Below are positions 1 to 6,692 of a stretch of DNA of 8,600 nucleotides, piece after piece. Each line of letters starts with the position of its first letter. Positions within the stretch are counted from its first letter, which is position 1. The notes below the pieces were generated by a model. That model did not search any database, was not told the DNA's origin, and was given only the letters and a program-made list of their open reading frames with translations. The DNA comes from JABMPO01 sp964539785 (GTDB lineage: Bacteria; Fidelibacterota; Marinisomatia; Marinisomatales; TCS56). The translations under genes were made by a program, and so were the position numbers. The DNA is taken from positions 1 to 8,600 of the forward strand of contig CAZIJQ010000079.1 in assembly GCA_964539785.1 (NCBI GenBank), in the 5' to 3' direction.

Positions 1-1121
1 ATATTCATCTGATAATCGGAGCGCGCCCTAATTATATGAAGGCCGATCCGGTTTACAAGGCCCTGGCAGCAACTAATAATTTTCGCCTCACCCTGATTCA
101 CACCGGTCAACATTATGACCATAAAATGTCACAATTGTTTTTTGATGAACTGGGTATGAAGACCCCCGATATCACACTGGAAGTCGGCTCCGGCTCCCAC
201 GGCGCCCAAACCGCCCGGATCCTGGAACGCTACGAACAGGTTTTACTTGCTGACAAACCCGACCTGGTGATGGTATTTGGCGATGTCAACTCCACTATTG
301 CCTGTGCCCTGGCGGCGGTAAAACTGCATATACCAGTGGCGCATGTTGAGGCAGGCCTGCGCAGTCACGACCGCAGCATGCCCGAGGAAATCAATCGGGT
401 ACTGACAGATAAAATAGCTGATATTCTATTCATTACCTCCATCGATGCCCGGGAAAATTTAATAAATGAAGGTTGTGATCCTGATAATATCCATTTTGTC
501 GGCAACAGTATGATCGATTCACTGCATAGCTTCAGCGATCATTTTGATGAATCAAAAATTAAAGATCAATTGGCCCTGGGTCGTGATTACGCTTTGATCA
601 CCTTGCACCGTCCCTCCAACGTGGACGATGAATCCAATTTGAAAAAGCTGATCACTGCATTGGCAGAAATCACGAAAACGCTTGATTGCGTTTTTCCCAT
701 CCACCCCCGCACTCGCAATAATCTAGGTCGGTTTGGACTTTTAAAGCAGCTTGAAGCTAATGGGCGGTTCCATCTTACCGATCCCCTGGGCTATATTGAT
801 TTCATGCGCCTCCAGCGCGATGCCAGAATTGTGATCACCGACTCGGGCGGCATACAGGAAGAATCCACTTGTTTTGGCGTACCCTGTTTGACGGTGCGTG
901 ATAACACCGAGCGACCGGTCACCATAACAAGCGGTACTAATAAATTAGTTGGTACCGACTATTCCCGCCTGCCAGCGGAAGTTGAAGAAACCCTTGCTAC
1001 TGCTATAAAATCCGGCTTGGTTCCGGAGCTATGGGATGGGCAGGCTGGGGCCAGAATAGCGGCTATTTTAGCAAAATATGATTTTAAACAGTTTTTCAAA
1101 TATTTTAATTCTCACCGATAG
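1..1121 (+). CDS. wecB: UDP-N-acetylglucosamine 2-epimerase (non-hydrolysing), 5' end cut by the window
   Basis: This cytoplasmic enzyme interconverts UDP-GlcNAc and UDP-ManNAc. The reading frame is open from base 3: eleven codons before the ATG at 36 read IHLIIGARPNY, the normal WecB N-terminus with its G-x-R-P nucleotide-binding loop. The ATG at 36 is therefore internal, and the true start lies a few codons outside the window. Counting from that internal Met, the catalytic residues known from E. coli WecB are all present: Asp83 in FGDVNST, Glu105 in HVEAGLRS, Glu117 in MPEEINR and His191 in LHRPSN. The C-terminal UDP site shows HPRTRNN (223-229), DSGGIQEE (269-276) and RDNTERPVT. Fold and length are normal for the family. 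The dehydrogenase that should use its product starts 92 bases downstream on the same strand, which suggests one operon. The family assignment is secure; that it serves ManNAcA synthesis is inferred from the neighbour. Confidence 0.95.
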   Translation, partial: IHLIIGARPNYMKADPVYKALAATNNFRLTLIHTGQHYDHKMSQLFFDELGMKTPDITLEVGSGSHGAQTARILERYEQVLLADKPDLVMVFGDVNSTIACALAAVKLHIPVAHVEAGLRSHDRSMPEEINRVLTDKIADILFITSIDARENLINEGCDPDNIHFVGNSMIDSLHSFSDHFDESKIKDQLALGRDYALITLHRPSNVDDESNLKKLITALAEITKTLDCVFPIHPRTRNNLGRFGLLKQLEANGRFHLTDPLGYIDFMRLQRDARIVITDSGGIQEESTCFGVPCLTVRDNTERPVTITSGTNKLVGTDYSRLPAEVEETLATAIKSGLVPELWDGQAGARIAAILAKYDFKQFFKYFNSHR

Positions 1122-1213
1122 AAGCACTAGCACAACACTGAAAATTATGACTTTCAATGCATTTGAACAATCGCCTGCAAGAAATGCCAGACGAATAAAT
1201 TAAGAGGGGTACC

Positions 1214-2830
1214 ATGTCTAAAACATCAATCAGCCCGGATGGAATTTCCTATCCGCTACCGGCAGAAAAAGATTATCAAAAAGAATTTGACCGCATGCAG
1301 CAACTGGCTACCGCAGCGCGGGTAAAAGGTCAGGAAATTGTGGTTGTCATGGGTGTTGGGTTTGTAGGGGCGGTGATGGCGGCTATTGTTGCCGATACTG
1401 TCGATGATAACGGCAATCCATCCAAGTTTGTAATCGGCTTGCAGCGTCCCAGTACTCGCAGTTTCTGGAAAATTCCCACCCTTAATCTGGGCCAATCCCC
1501 GGTAAAAGCCGAGGATCCCGAAGTCGATCCCATGATCGAGCGTTGCGTGGTCGACAAAAAGACCCTGGTAGCCTCGTTCAATAATCAGGTTCTGTCCCTG
1601 GCGGATGTGGTAGTGGTCGACGTTCAATGCGATTACGCCAAGCAGGATTTGGGTAATGTTCGAACCGGTCATGTTGAGATGGCAGCCCTGGAACAATCCT
1701 TTGCTGTGATTGCCGAGTATATCCCCGCTGATGCATTAGTGCTGATCGAGACTACGGTTCCCCCTGGGACTACTGAACATATCGCTTACCCAGTGGTGAA
1801 GAAAATCTTCCAGAATCGTGGTATCGAAACCGATCCACTGTTAGCTCACAGCTATGAGCGGGTAATGCCCGGCCGGGAATATGTGGCCAGTATCCGTGAT
1901 TTCTGGCGGGTATGCAGTGGAATTAACGATCTGGCACGGGAAAAAGTAGCCCGATTCTTAAATGAAGTATTGAATACCGAAAAATTTCCACTAACAGTCT
2001 TAGATCGGCCAATCGAATCCGAAACTGCTAAAATTGTTGAAAACAGCTACCGCGCCACGACTCTGGCTTTCTTGGATGAATGGAGCCTGTACGCCGAGCG
2101 CAATGGTGTTGATATCATGAAAGTGATTAAGGCTATTAAAGTTCGTCCCACCCATAGTAACATGATCTTCCCCGGTCCTGGAATTGGCGGCTATTGTCTG
2201 CCCAAGGATGGTGGCTTGGGTGTCTGGGCTTATAAACACATCCTGGGTTTTGAAGATGATATTTTCAAGATGACTCCCATGGCAATTGATATCAACGATA
2301 CCCGCTCACTCCACGCCGCCGAGCTGGTCCGGGACGCCCTCCGGAATATGAGCAAACCGGTTGCTGCCGCTCAGATTCTGGTACTGGGAGCCTCTTACCG
2401 GGAGGATGTGGGCGATACCCGCTACAGCGGTTCGGAAGTGCTGATCCGGAAACTGGCCGAGATGGGCGCCGAGATTCGGGTCCATGACCCTTACGTGGAT
2501 AACTGGTGGGAGTTTAAAAATCAGGATTCTGACGATGGCAGTAAAAGCCATTACTTCCGCTCCCAGGAAAAACTCACCGATCTGGAAATCCTGAAGGATC
2601 TGCAGATCGCATTTGAACAGGCTGATGCCGTCGTTTTTGCGGTCCGCCACGAAGAATACCTGGCGCTCACACCGGATCAGGTATCAGAAGCGGTTGGTAA
2701 ACCAATGGCAGTAATTGACTGCTTTGGCATCCTGGATGACGCAGCCATCAAGCGTTACCTTGAGCTGGGTTGTGAAGTTAAGGGACTGGGCCGGGGTCAT
2801 ATCAAACGGATTAAGGAATCGATTAAATAA
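1214..2830 (+). CDS. Nucleotide-sugar dehydrogenase, WecC-like (probable UDP-ManNAc 6-dehydrogenase), long form
   Basis: This is a member of the UDP-glucose/GDP-mannose dehydrogenase family, NAD-dependent enzymes that oxidise C6 of a sugar nucleotide to a uronate in two steps. GVGFVG (47-52) is the Rossmann NAD loop, followed by TTVPPGTTE (180-188), the family Lys273 and Asn277 in ETAKIVEN, and the catalytic Cys328 in PGPGIGGYCLPKD. A C-terminal UDP-binding domain begins near LGASYRED (391-398). ERVMPG (215-220) and PGPGxGGxC resemble E. coli WecC more than UDP-glucose dehydrogenases, and the upstream gene supplies UDP-ManNAc, so UDP-ManNAcA is the likely product. At 538 residues it is over 100 longer than the usual 420 or so: there is a roughly 40-residue N-terminal leader and extra sequence at about 64-125 and 429-460. 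The start is supported by GAGGGG at 1204-1209, four bases before the ATG. The family is certain; the substrate is inferred. Confidence 0.9.
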   Translation: MSKTSISPDGISYPLPAEKDYQKEFDRMQQLATAARVKGQEIVVVMGVGFVGAVMAAIVADTVDDNGNPSKFVIGLQRPSTRSFWKIPTLNLGQSPVKAEDPEVDPMIERCVVDKKTLVASFNNQVLSLADVVVVDVQCDYAKQDLGNVRTGHVEMAALEQSFAVIAEYIPADALVLIETTVPPGTTEHIAYPVVKKIFQNRGIETDPLLAHSYERVMPGREYVASIRDFWRVCSGINDLAREKVARFLNEVLNTEKFPLTVLDRPIESETAKIVENSYRATTLAFLDEWSLYAERNGVDIMKVIKAIKVRPTHSNMIFPGPGIGGYCLPKDGGLGVWAYKHILGFEDDIFKMTPMAIDINDTRSLHAAELVRDALRNMSKPVAAAQILVLGASYREDVGDTRYSGSEVLIRKLAEMGAEIRVHDPYVDNWWEFKNQDSDDGSKSHYFRSQEKLTDLEILKDLQIAFEQADAVVFAVRHEEYLALTPDQVSEAVGKPMAVIDCFGILDDAAIKRYLELGCEVKGLGRGHIKRIKESIK

Positions 2831-2838
2831 TTATTGTC

Positions 2839-2862
2839 TGTGTCTGCTTTTTAGCAGGCGCG
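2839..2862 (+). terminator. Weak stem-loop after the dehydrogenase gene
   Basis: Nine bases past the stop codon, TGTGTCTGC and GCAGGCGCG can pair across the loop TTTTTA to give nine pairs, three of them G-U. No uninterrupted T-run follows (the next bases are GCTATTTCC), so it is not a canonical Rho-independent terminator. It may mark the 3' end of the wecB-dehydrogenase transcript or be chance pairing. Confidence 0.25.
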
Positions 2863-2932
2863 GCTATTTCCTGAAACACACCAAAACTTATTCCCGAAAT
2901 AGATTAGTTCTACCTATATCAAATACATATAA

Positions 2933-2952
2933 TTAACAATATTGTTAACAAT
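2933..2952. repeat. AT-rich palindrome with overlapping TTAACAAT direct repeat
   Basis: TTAACAATATTGTTAA (2933-2948) is a perfect 16-base palindrome. TTAACAAT then recurs at 2945-2952, exactly 12 bases after its first copy and sharing bases with the palindrome's right arm. Flanking ATACAT (2923-2928) and ATGTAT (2951-2956) extend the symmetry with a small offset. Such overlapping half-sites in a gene-free stretch look like a protein-binding site, but it lies about 190 bases before the antitoxin start and the binder is unknown. Confidence 0.5.
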
Positions 2953-3068
2953 GTATGTTTCAAATGCATAACAACAGAGATCAGCTTTAATTTATTGCGA
3001 TTCTACAAACCTTCTGGTGTCCCAAAATTTTATAACCACTCAGAAGATTGCGCCAACACTAATCATCT

Positions 3069-3109
3069 ATGGTAATATATGGTTGCATAGGGCTACCAAT
3101 GGTTGTATA
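3069..3109 (+). promoter_or_regulatory. Helically phased direct repeats, probable toxin-antitoxin operator
   Basis: ATGGTTGCATA (3079-3089) and ATGGTTGTATA (3099-3109) match at 10 of 11 bases, with starts exactly 20 bases apart. A weaker third copy, ATGGTAATATA, begins at 3069, 10 bases before the first, and matches at 8 of 11. Spacings of 10 and 20 place the copies on one face of the helix. They overlap the likely -35 and -10 elements. Type II antitoxins commonly repress their own promoter through repeated sites like this; that this antitoxin does so is inferred. Confidence 0.5.
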
Positions 3110-3111
3110 TT
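3083..3111 (+). promoter_or_regulatory. Candidate sigma70-type promoter of the toxin-antitoxin module
   Basis: TTGCAT (3083-3088) and TATATT (3106-3111) are separated by 17 bases, and the -10 matches TATAAT at five of six positions. Initiation near 3118 would leave a short leader containing GGAG at 3127-3130. The elements lie inside the ATGGTTGYATA repeats, as expected for autorepression. The -35 is poor beyond TTG, so confidence is modest. Confidence 0.4.
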
Positions 3112-3135
3112 GCAACAATTCTAAATGGAGTTAAT

Positions 3136-3366
3136 GTGAGTAGCATAGCCATTAAACTAAATCAGGAAATCGTTCAAAGTGCCCGAAAAGTTGGTCTTGT
3201 CGAACATCGATCTGCCCCAAAACAGCTAGAATACTGGGCGCGTATAGGACGAATTGCCATCGAAAACCCAGATTTGCCTTATCAATTTATTCATGATGTC
3301 CTATTGGGACGCACTCAGGCAGAAGCAGGAGAATTGGATGATTACATTTTTGGTGAGGGTGAGTGA
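3136..3366 (+). CDS. ParD-like type II antitoxin
   Basis: This 76-residue protein resembles the ParD-like antitoxin family (PF11903 from memory). A short N-terminal strand, SSIAIKLNQEIVQSARK, is followed by the family's characteristic HRSAPKQLEYWARIGRIAIENPDLPYQFI (24-52) and an acidic tail (DDYIFGEGE). The N-terminal half would bind operator DNA and the C-terminal half would neutralise the toxin. I chose the GTG at 3136 because GGAG at 3127-3130 lies five bases upstream and family members begin here. A longer reading from a TTG at 3103 would add 11 residues without a ribosome-binding site and would translate the promoter repeats. Its stop TGA overlaps the toxin's GTG in GTGA. Base composition is visibly lower in GC than the sugar genes, suggesting acquisition as a cassette. 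The family call is from memory of conserved residues, not a search. Confidence 0.8.
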   Translation: MSSIAIKLNQEIVQSARKVGLVEHRSAPKQLEYWARIGRIAIENPDLPYQFIHDVLLGRTQAEAGELDDYIFGEGE

Positions 3367-3638
3367 TAAAAGTATTACAGGCACCACTATTTGCACGAAC
3401 AAAAAAGAAACTTCATCCTTGGCAAATAGGCATTTTGGACCAAGAAATAAAACTGATCTGTGATGATCCAACAGTTGGAGTAGAAAAAAAAGGAGATCTC
3501 GCTGGTGTATTTGTACATAAGTTTAAAATGAAGAGGGATTTATATTTAATAGCTTATACTTATGATTCTGAATCTCGAACATTAATTATGTTGGGAGCGC
3601 TTGAAAACTTTTATCGTGATCTAAAACGCTATCAGTAA
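3363..3638 (+). CDS. RelE/ParE-like type II toxin
   Basis: This 91-residue basic protein has the layout of the RelE/ParE superfamily: a first strand (IKVLQAPLFARTKKKL), two helices (about 18-34), then the strands KKGDLAGVFVHKFKMKRDLYLIAYTYD (42-68) and TLIMLGALENFYRDL (73-87). Lysines 42, 43, 53, 55 and 57, Arg58 and the C-terminal Tyr84 and Arg85 are where RelE-type enzymes carry RNA-contacting residues. Whether it cleaves mRNA or poisons gyrase, as ParE does, cannot be read from sequence. The GTG start at 3363 overlaps the antitoxin stop by four bases, implying coupled translation, and GAGGG at 3355-3359 may assist. One codon in the 3361-3420 stretch aside, the gene is about 35% GC by hand count over those 60 bases, against 62% over 2401-2460 in the dehydrogenase gene. 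It ends 16 bases from the converging rfbA gene. Confidence 0.8.
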   Translation: MIKVLQAPLFARTKKKLHPWQIGILDQEIKLICDDPTVGVEKKGDLAGVFVHKFKMKRDLYLIAYTYDSESRTLIMLGALENFYRDLKRYQ

Positions 3639-3654
3639 TACTTTTCAGAAGAAG

Positions 3655-4533
3655 TTAATCCCTTTCTACAATATTCAATAAATACCTGCCATACTGATTT
3701 TTCTTTAAGGGTTGCGCCAACTGCTCCAACTCTCCTTTGCTGATGAATCCTTTTAGATAGGCGATTTCTTCGATACAGGCAATCTTTAATCCCTGCCGCT
3801 TTTCAATCGTAGCCACATACTGAGCGGCATCCAGCAGACTATCGTGAGTGCCCGTATCCAGCCAGGCATAACCCCTTTCCATAGTATGAACATGCAGGCG
3901 CTGCTGTTTCAGGTATTCCTGGTTGACGGCGGTGATTTCCAGCTCGCCGCGGGCTGATGGCTTTAATCCCTTGGTGAGCTCTACGATATCATTCGGGTAA
4001 AAATACAGGCCCACAACGGCGTAATTACTTTTCGGCCGGTCTGGTTTTTCGGCGATGGAAAGAGCGTTCCCATCTCCATCGAATTCAACCACACCATAAC
4101 GTTGGGGGTCCACCACCGAATAACCAAATACTACCGCTTTATTACTGGCCTCCACCTTATTGACACTCCGGGCCAGCAAGCTGGAAAAACCAACTCCATA
4201 AAATATATTGTCACCTAAAATGAGACAGACGTCATCATCGCCAATGAATTCTTCCCCCAGCAGAAAAGCCTGGGCGATCCCATCGGGACTGGGCTGGACT
4301 TTATATTCTATCTGCATACCCAAGTTTTTCCCGTCACCCAACATTTCTTCGAAACGGGCCGTATCCTGGGGCGTCGAAATGATCAGAATTTCCCTGATAC
4401 CCCCCAGCATTAAAACCGACAGCGGATAATAAATCATTGGTTTATCATAAATCGGTAATAATTGTTTCACAACCGCTCTGGTCACCGGATATAACCGCGT
4501 TCCGCTACCACCTGCTAAAATAATTCCCTTCAT
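3655..4533 (-). CDS. rfbA: Glucose-1-phosphate thymidylyltransferase
   Basis: RfbA (also RmlA) joins dTTP and glucose-1-phosphate to give dTDP-glucose and pyrophosphate, the entry step of dTDP-sugar synthesis. It shows the nucleotidyltransferase loop GGSGTRLYP (8-16), KQLLPIYDKPMIYYPLSVLML (23-43), QPSPDGIAQAF (80-90), the metal-binding Asp108 in LGDN, EKPDRPKSNYAVVGLYFY (162-179), the sugar-binding GELEIT (196-201) and the second metal ligand Asp226 in WLDTGTH. At 292 residues it has the standard length. The ATG at 4533 follows the rfbB stop after only two bases, with GGGAG inside the end of rfbB ten bases upstream of the start, so the two genes are cotranscribed and probably coupled. It is the last gene of this - strand run and ends facing the toxin gene; I see no clear terminator between them. 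Confidence 0.97.
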   Translation of the reverse strand: MKGIILAGGSGTRLYPVTRAVVKQLLPIYDKPMIYYPLSVLMLGGIREILIISTPQDTARFEEMLGDGKNLGMQIEYKVQPSPDGIAQAFLLGEEFIGDDDVCLILGDNIFYGVGFSSLLARSVNKVEASNKAVVFGYSVVDPQRYGVVEFDGDGNALSIAEKPDRPKSNYAVVGLYFYPNDIVELTKGLKPSARGELEITAVNQEYLKQQRLHVHTMERGYAWLDTGTHDSLLDAAQYVATIEKRQGLKIACIEEIAYLKGFISKGELEQLAQPLKKNQYGRYLLNIVERD

Positions 4534-4535
4534 CT

Positions 4536-5588
4536 TTATAATACTCCCAACCGCTGCTGTTGATAGGTGTTGTTCTGAATATTTCTAACCCAGTCCGGAT
4601 GACCCAGATACCATTCGATTGTAACCCGTAGCCCCTGTTCAAAGGACATGCTTGGTTCCCAGTTAAGCTCAGCTTTAATTTTCGAGGCATCAATTGCATA
4701 ACGCAGATCATGTCCCGGACGGTCAGTAACAAAGGATATCAACTCCTTGTACGGCGCTCCATTTTTACGAGGCTTAAGCTTGTCCAAAATCGTACAAATT
4801 TGTTTAACAATGTCGATGTTCTTTTGTTCGTTATTGCCACCGATATTATAGGTTTCACCCGGTTGACCCTTTGCAAGAACCACATTGATGGCATCGCAGT
4901 GGTCTTTCACATACAGCCAGTCGCGAACGTTCAGCCCCTGACCGTAGACCGGCAAGGGCTTTTCCGCCAGGGCTTTAATGATCATGAGTGGAATCAGTTT
5001 TTCCGGGAACTGGAAAGGGCCGTAATTATTGGAACAATTGGTAATCAGGGTCGGCAAATCAAATGACCGCTGCCAGGCTCTGACCAAATGATCGGAAGCC
5101 GCTTTTGAGGCCGAATAGGGCGAACTGGGATCATAGGGCGTAGTTTCGGTGAAATAACCGCTATCGCCCAGCGATCCATAGACTTCATCGGTGGAAACAT
5201 GCAGAAATTTGAATCCGGATTTACCTTCAGAAGATAAACCCCGGTAATACTGCAGTGTTTCTTCCAACAGGACTGAGGTCCCAACAATATTGGTTTGGAT
5301 AAATTCGGCTGGACCGTCAATGGACCGGTCAACATGGGACTCGGCCGCAAAATGCACAACGGCAGCCGGCTTAAAATCATTTACCGCTTTACTTACCAGT
5401 TTCTTATCACAGATATCTCCCTGAACAAAATGATGGCGGGAATTACCGACGATTGATACTAGATTTTCCGGGTTGCCGGCGTAAGTCAGTTTATCAAGAT
5501 TTAAAATCTGGTTGGTGGTCTCATTCAACTGCTTTAAAACATAATTGCTGCCAATGAATCCGGCACCACCGGTTACAAGTATTTTCAT
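4536..5588 (-). CDS. rfbB: dTDP-glucose 4,6-dehydratase
   Basis: RfbB (also RmlB) converts dTDP-glucose to dTDP-4-keto-6-deoxyglucose with bound NAD. It is an extended short-chain dehydrogenase: the NAD loop GGAGFIGS is at 7-14, followed by DKLTYAGN (32-39) and HFAAESHVDRSI (79-90). The catalytic TDE triplet is Thr133-Asp134-Glu135 within STDEVYGS, and YSASK gives Tyr158 and Lys162. NCSNNYGPFQFPEKLIP (184-200) and DRPGHDLRYAID (289-300) complete the substrate site. Its 350 residues are normal. The ATG has only a weak GGA six bases upstream, but it overlaps in ATGA with the stop of a small open frame that begins at the rfbD stop, so coupled initiation is possible. rfbA follows after two bases. 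Confidence 0.97.
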   Translation of the reverse strand: MKILVTGGAGFIGSNYVLKQLNETTNQILNLDKLTYAGNPENLVSIVGNSRHHFVQGDICDKKLVSKAVNDFKPAAVVHFAAESHVDRSIDGPAEFIQTNIVGTSVLLEETLQYYRGLSSEGKSGFKFLHVSTDEVYGSLGDSGYFTETTPYDPSSPYSASKAASDHLVRAWQRSFDLPTLITNCSNNYGPFQFPEKLIPLMIIKALAEKPLPVYGQGLNVRDWLYVKDHCDAINVVLAKGQPGETYNIGGNNEQKNIDIVKQICTILDKLKPRKNGAPYKELISFVTDRPGHDLRYAIDASKIKAELNWEPSMSFEQGLRVTIEWYLGHPDWVRNIQNNTYQQQRLGVL

Positions 5589-5704
5589 GATTTATCCAAA
5601 GTTCTATATTCCTCAATTACGGCTATCAGTTTAAAACAGGCCTTAAATGTAACGCCAATTCTTTTTAACCCTGTATTGTATTGATAGCGATCCAATTTGT
5701 TCAC
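5585..5704 (-). CDS. Possible 39-residue small protein filling the rfbD-rfbB gap
   Basis: A GTG at 5704-5702 overlaps the rfbD stop codon in GTGA. Its frame stays open for 39 codons and stops at a TGA that overlaps the rfbB start in ATGA. The frame is closed by TAA two codons before the GTG, so it could start only here or at the adjacent ATT. The product begins MNKLDRYQYN and ends EEYRTLDKS. Its middle (about 13-33) mixes basic and hydrophobic residues, which suggests an amphipathic helix rather than a clear membrane span. I do not recognise it, and it does not look like a remnant of RfbC. There is no Shine-Dalgarno sequence before the GTG, so translation would rely on ribosomes finishing rfbD. 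It may be a real coupling peptide or simply an open spacer. Confidence 0.35.
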   Translation of the reverse strand: MNKLDRYQYNTGLKRIGVTFKACFKLIAVIEEYRTLDKS

Positions 5705-6558
5705 AATTTAGCTAAACATTCAGTCAGCGAATCCCGCCAGTATGGTATCTCAAGACCCCAATCCGCTTTGATTTTTGTTAAATCCAGCACACTGTAATAG
5801 GGGCGCACAGCCGCAGTGGGATAATCACGGGTCGCAATCGGCTCGATCTTACACTGCAGGTTCTTAATATCCATGATCGCCCGGGCAAAATCATACCAGG
5901 AACAGACTCCTTCATTGGTAAAATGGTAGGTCTGGTCCTTGATTGTCCCTTTGTCTTTACTAACTATTGTCAGTATGGCCCATGCCAGATCCCGGGCATA
6001 GGTGGGGCTGCCTACCTGATCACTGACTACCCTGATAGTATCATTTTCATGACCGAGCCGCAGCATGGTTTTCACAAAATTATTGGCAAATGCAGAATAT
6101 AACCAGGCCGTCCGAATTATGAGGTGGGCGGGACTGATCTGCCTGATAACATCCTCACCGGCCAGTTTGGATTTACCGTATACTCCAATGGGATCAGTTG
6201 CAGAAGTTTCCTGGTAAGGAATACAGGCGGAACCGCTAAAAACGTAATCGGTTGAAATATGAATTAATTTAAGATCATTCTTTTTACATAACCGGGCCAG
6301 AACTGCCGGTCCATCCCGATTCACTGAATAAGCCGCAGCAATATCTGCTTCAGCCTTATCAACCGCCGTATAGGCCGCACAGTTGATTATTAAATCAATA
6401 CCATGTGTCTTGATCTTGCTGTCCACCGAAACAACGTCGGTAATATCAATCTCCGGTAGATCGTAGAAAAAGCCCGCCAAATCCGGAAATGCCAAAATCA
6501 GTTCTTTGATTTCCGATCCCAATTGACCATTACTACCGATTATCAAAATATTTTGCAT
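5701..6558 (-). CDS. rfbD: dTDP-4-dehydrorhamnose reductase
   Basis: RfbD (also RmlD) performs the last step of dTDP-L-rhamnose synthesis, reducing the 4-keto group of dTDP-4-dehydro-L-rhamnose with NAD(P)H. The sequence has the short N-terminal loop IGSNGQLGSE (7-16), NCAAYTAVDKAE (59-70), the catalytic Thr103-Asp104-Tyr105 in STDYVFSG, and Tyr127/Lys131 in YGKSKLAGE. It continues with IRTAWLYS (148-155), VSDQVGSPTYARDLA (178-192) and YPTAAVRPYYSVLD (246-259), the substrate lid. Its 285 residues match the family. No Shine-Dalgarno sequence is visible before the ATG, which is unusual here. It probably heads the rfbD-rfbB-rfbA run. The epimerase gene rfbC, which supplies its substrate, is not adjacent or anywhere in the window. 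Confidence 0.95.
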   Translation of the reverse strand: MQNILIIGSNGQLGSEIKELILAFPDLAGFFYDLPEIDITDVVSVDSKIKTHGIDLIINCAAYTAVDKAEADIAAAYSVNRDGPAVLARLCKKNDLKLIHISTDYVFSGSACIPYQETSATDPIGVYGKSKLAGEDVIRQISPAHLIIRTAWLYSAFANNFVKTMLRLGHENDTIRVVSDQVGSPTYARDLAWAILTIVSKDKGTIKDQTYHFTNEGVCSWYDFARAIMDIKNLQCKIEPIATRDYPTAAVRPYYSVLDLTKIKADWGLEIPYWRDSLTECLAKL

Positions 6559-6641
6559 GAGCGAAATTAAACCATAGCGAAACAGTTATGAAAAATAACA
6601 TTTATCAGTTGCTATATTTGGAAAAATAATTTAATAATTTG

Positions 6642-6668
6642 GTACATCACTTGAGGTGGTTAATGTAC
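6642..6668. repeat. Interrupted palindrome upstream of rfbD
   Basis: GTACATCAC (6642-6650) pairs with GTG (6656-6658) and, after a four-base bulge, ATGTAC (6663-6668). It sits about 85 bases before the rfbD start and could be an operator or a degenerate hairpin element. It also begins and ends with GTAC, like two of the nearby REP-like copies, but the rest does not align with them. Confidence 0.25.
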
Positions 6669-6692
6669 TCTGAAAATTTATCTTGGTAAAAT

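Larger units (their letters stand above)
2831..3135. other. Gene-free stretch between the dehydrogenase gene and the antitoxin gene
   Basis: I see no credible protein-coding frame in these 305 bases. They hold a weak stem-loop just after the dehydrogenase gene, an AT-rich palindrome with an overlapping direct repeat (2933-2952), and an imperfect inverted repeat CTTCTGGTG/CACTCAGAAG (3011-3019 and 3037-3046, one bulged T, 17-base loop). The probable antitoxin promoter with its direct repeats follows (3069-3111). Composition is clearly more AT-rich than the flanking sugar genes and matches the toxin-antitoxin genes that follow, so this stretch probably arrived with them. Confidence 0.6.

Noticed and set aside
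36..38. ATG at 36 as the real wecB start
   Set aside because: The eleven in-frame codons before it encode the conserved WecB N-terminus (GARPN), so the start is outside the window.
309..325. ops-like element (GGCGGTA) in wecB
   Set aside because: It lies inside the coding sequence, lacks the following G and T of the RfaH site, and is not in a leader.
1122..1213. Promoter between wecB and the dehydrogenase gene
   Set aside because: No convincing -35/-10 pair was found in the 92 bases; cotranscription is the simpler reading.
1256..2650. Several open frames on the - strand across the dehydrogenase gene
   Set aside because: They are antisense to a gene with intact family motifs, and their translations resemble no protein I know.
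3103..3135. Longer antitoxin reading from a TTG at 3103
   Set aside because: It has no ribosome-binding site, lies within the promoter repeats, and adds residues not expected in the family; the GTG at 3136 has GGAG at proper spacing.
5589..5700. Decayed rfbC between rfbD and rfbB
   Set aside because: The 112 bases are too short and none of the RfbC motifs can be read in any frame of the gap.
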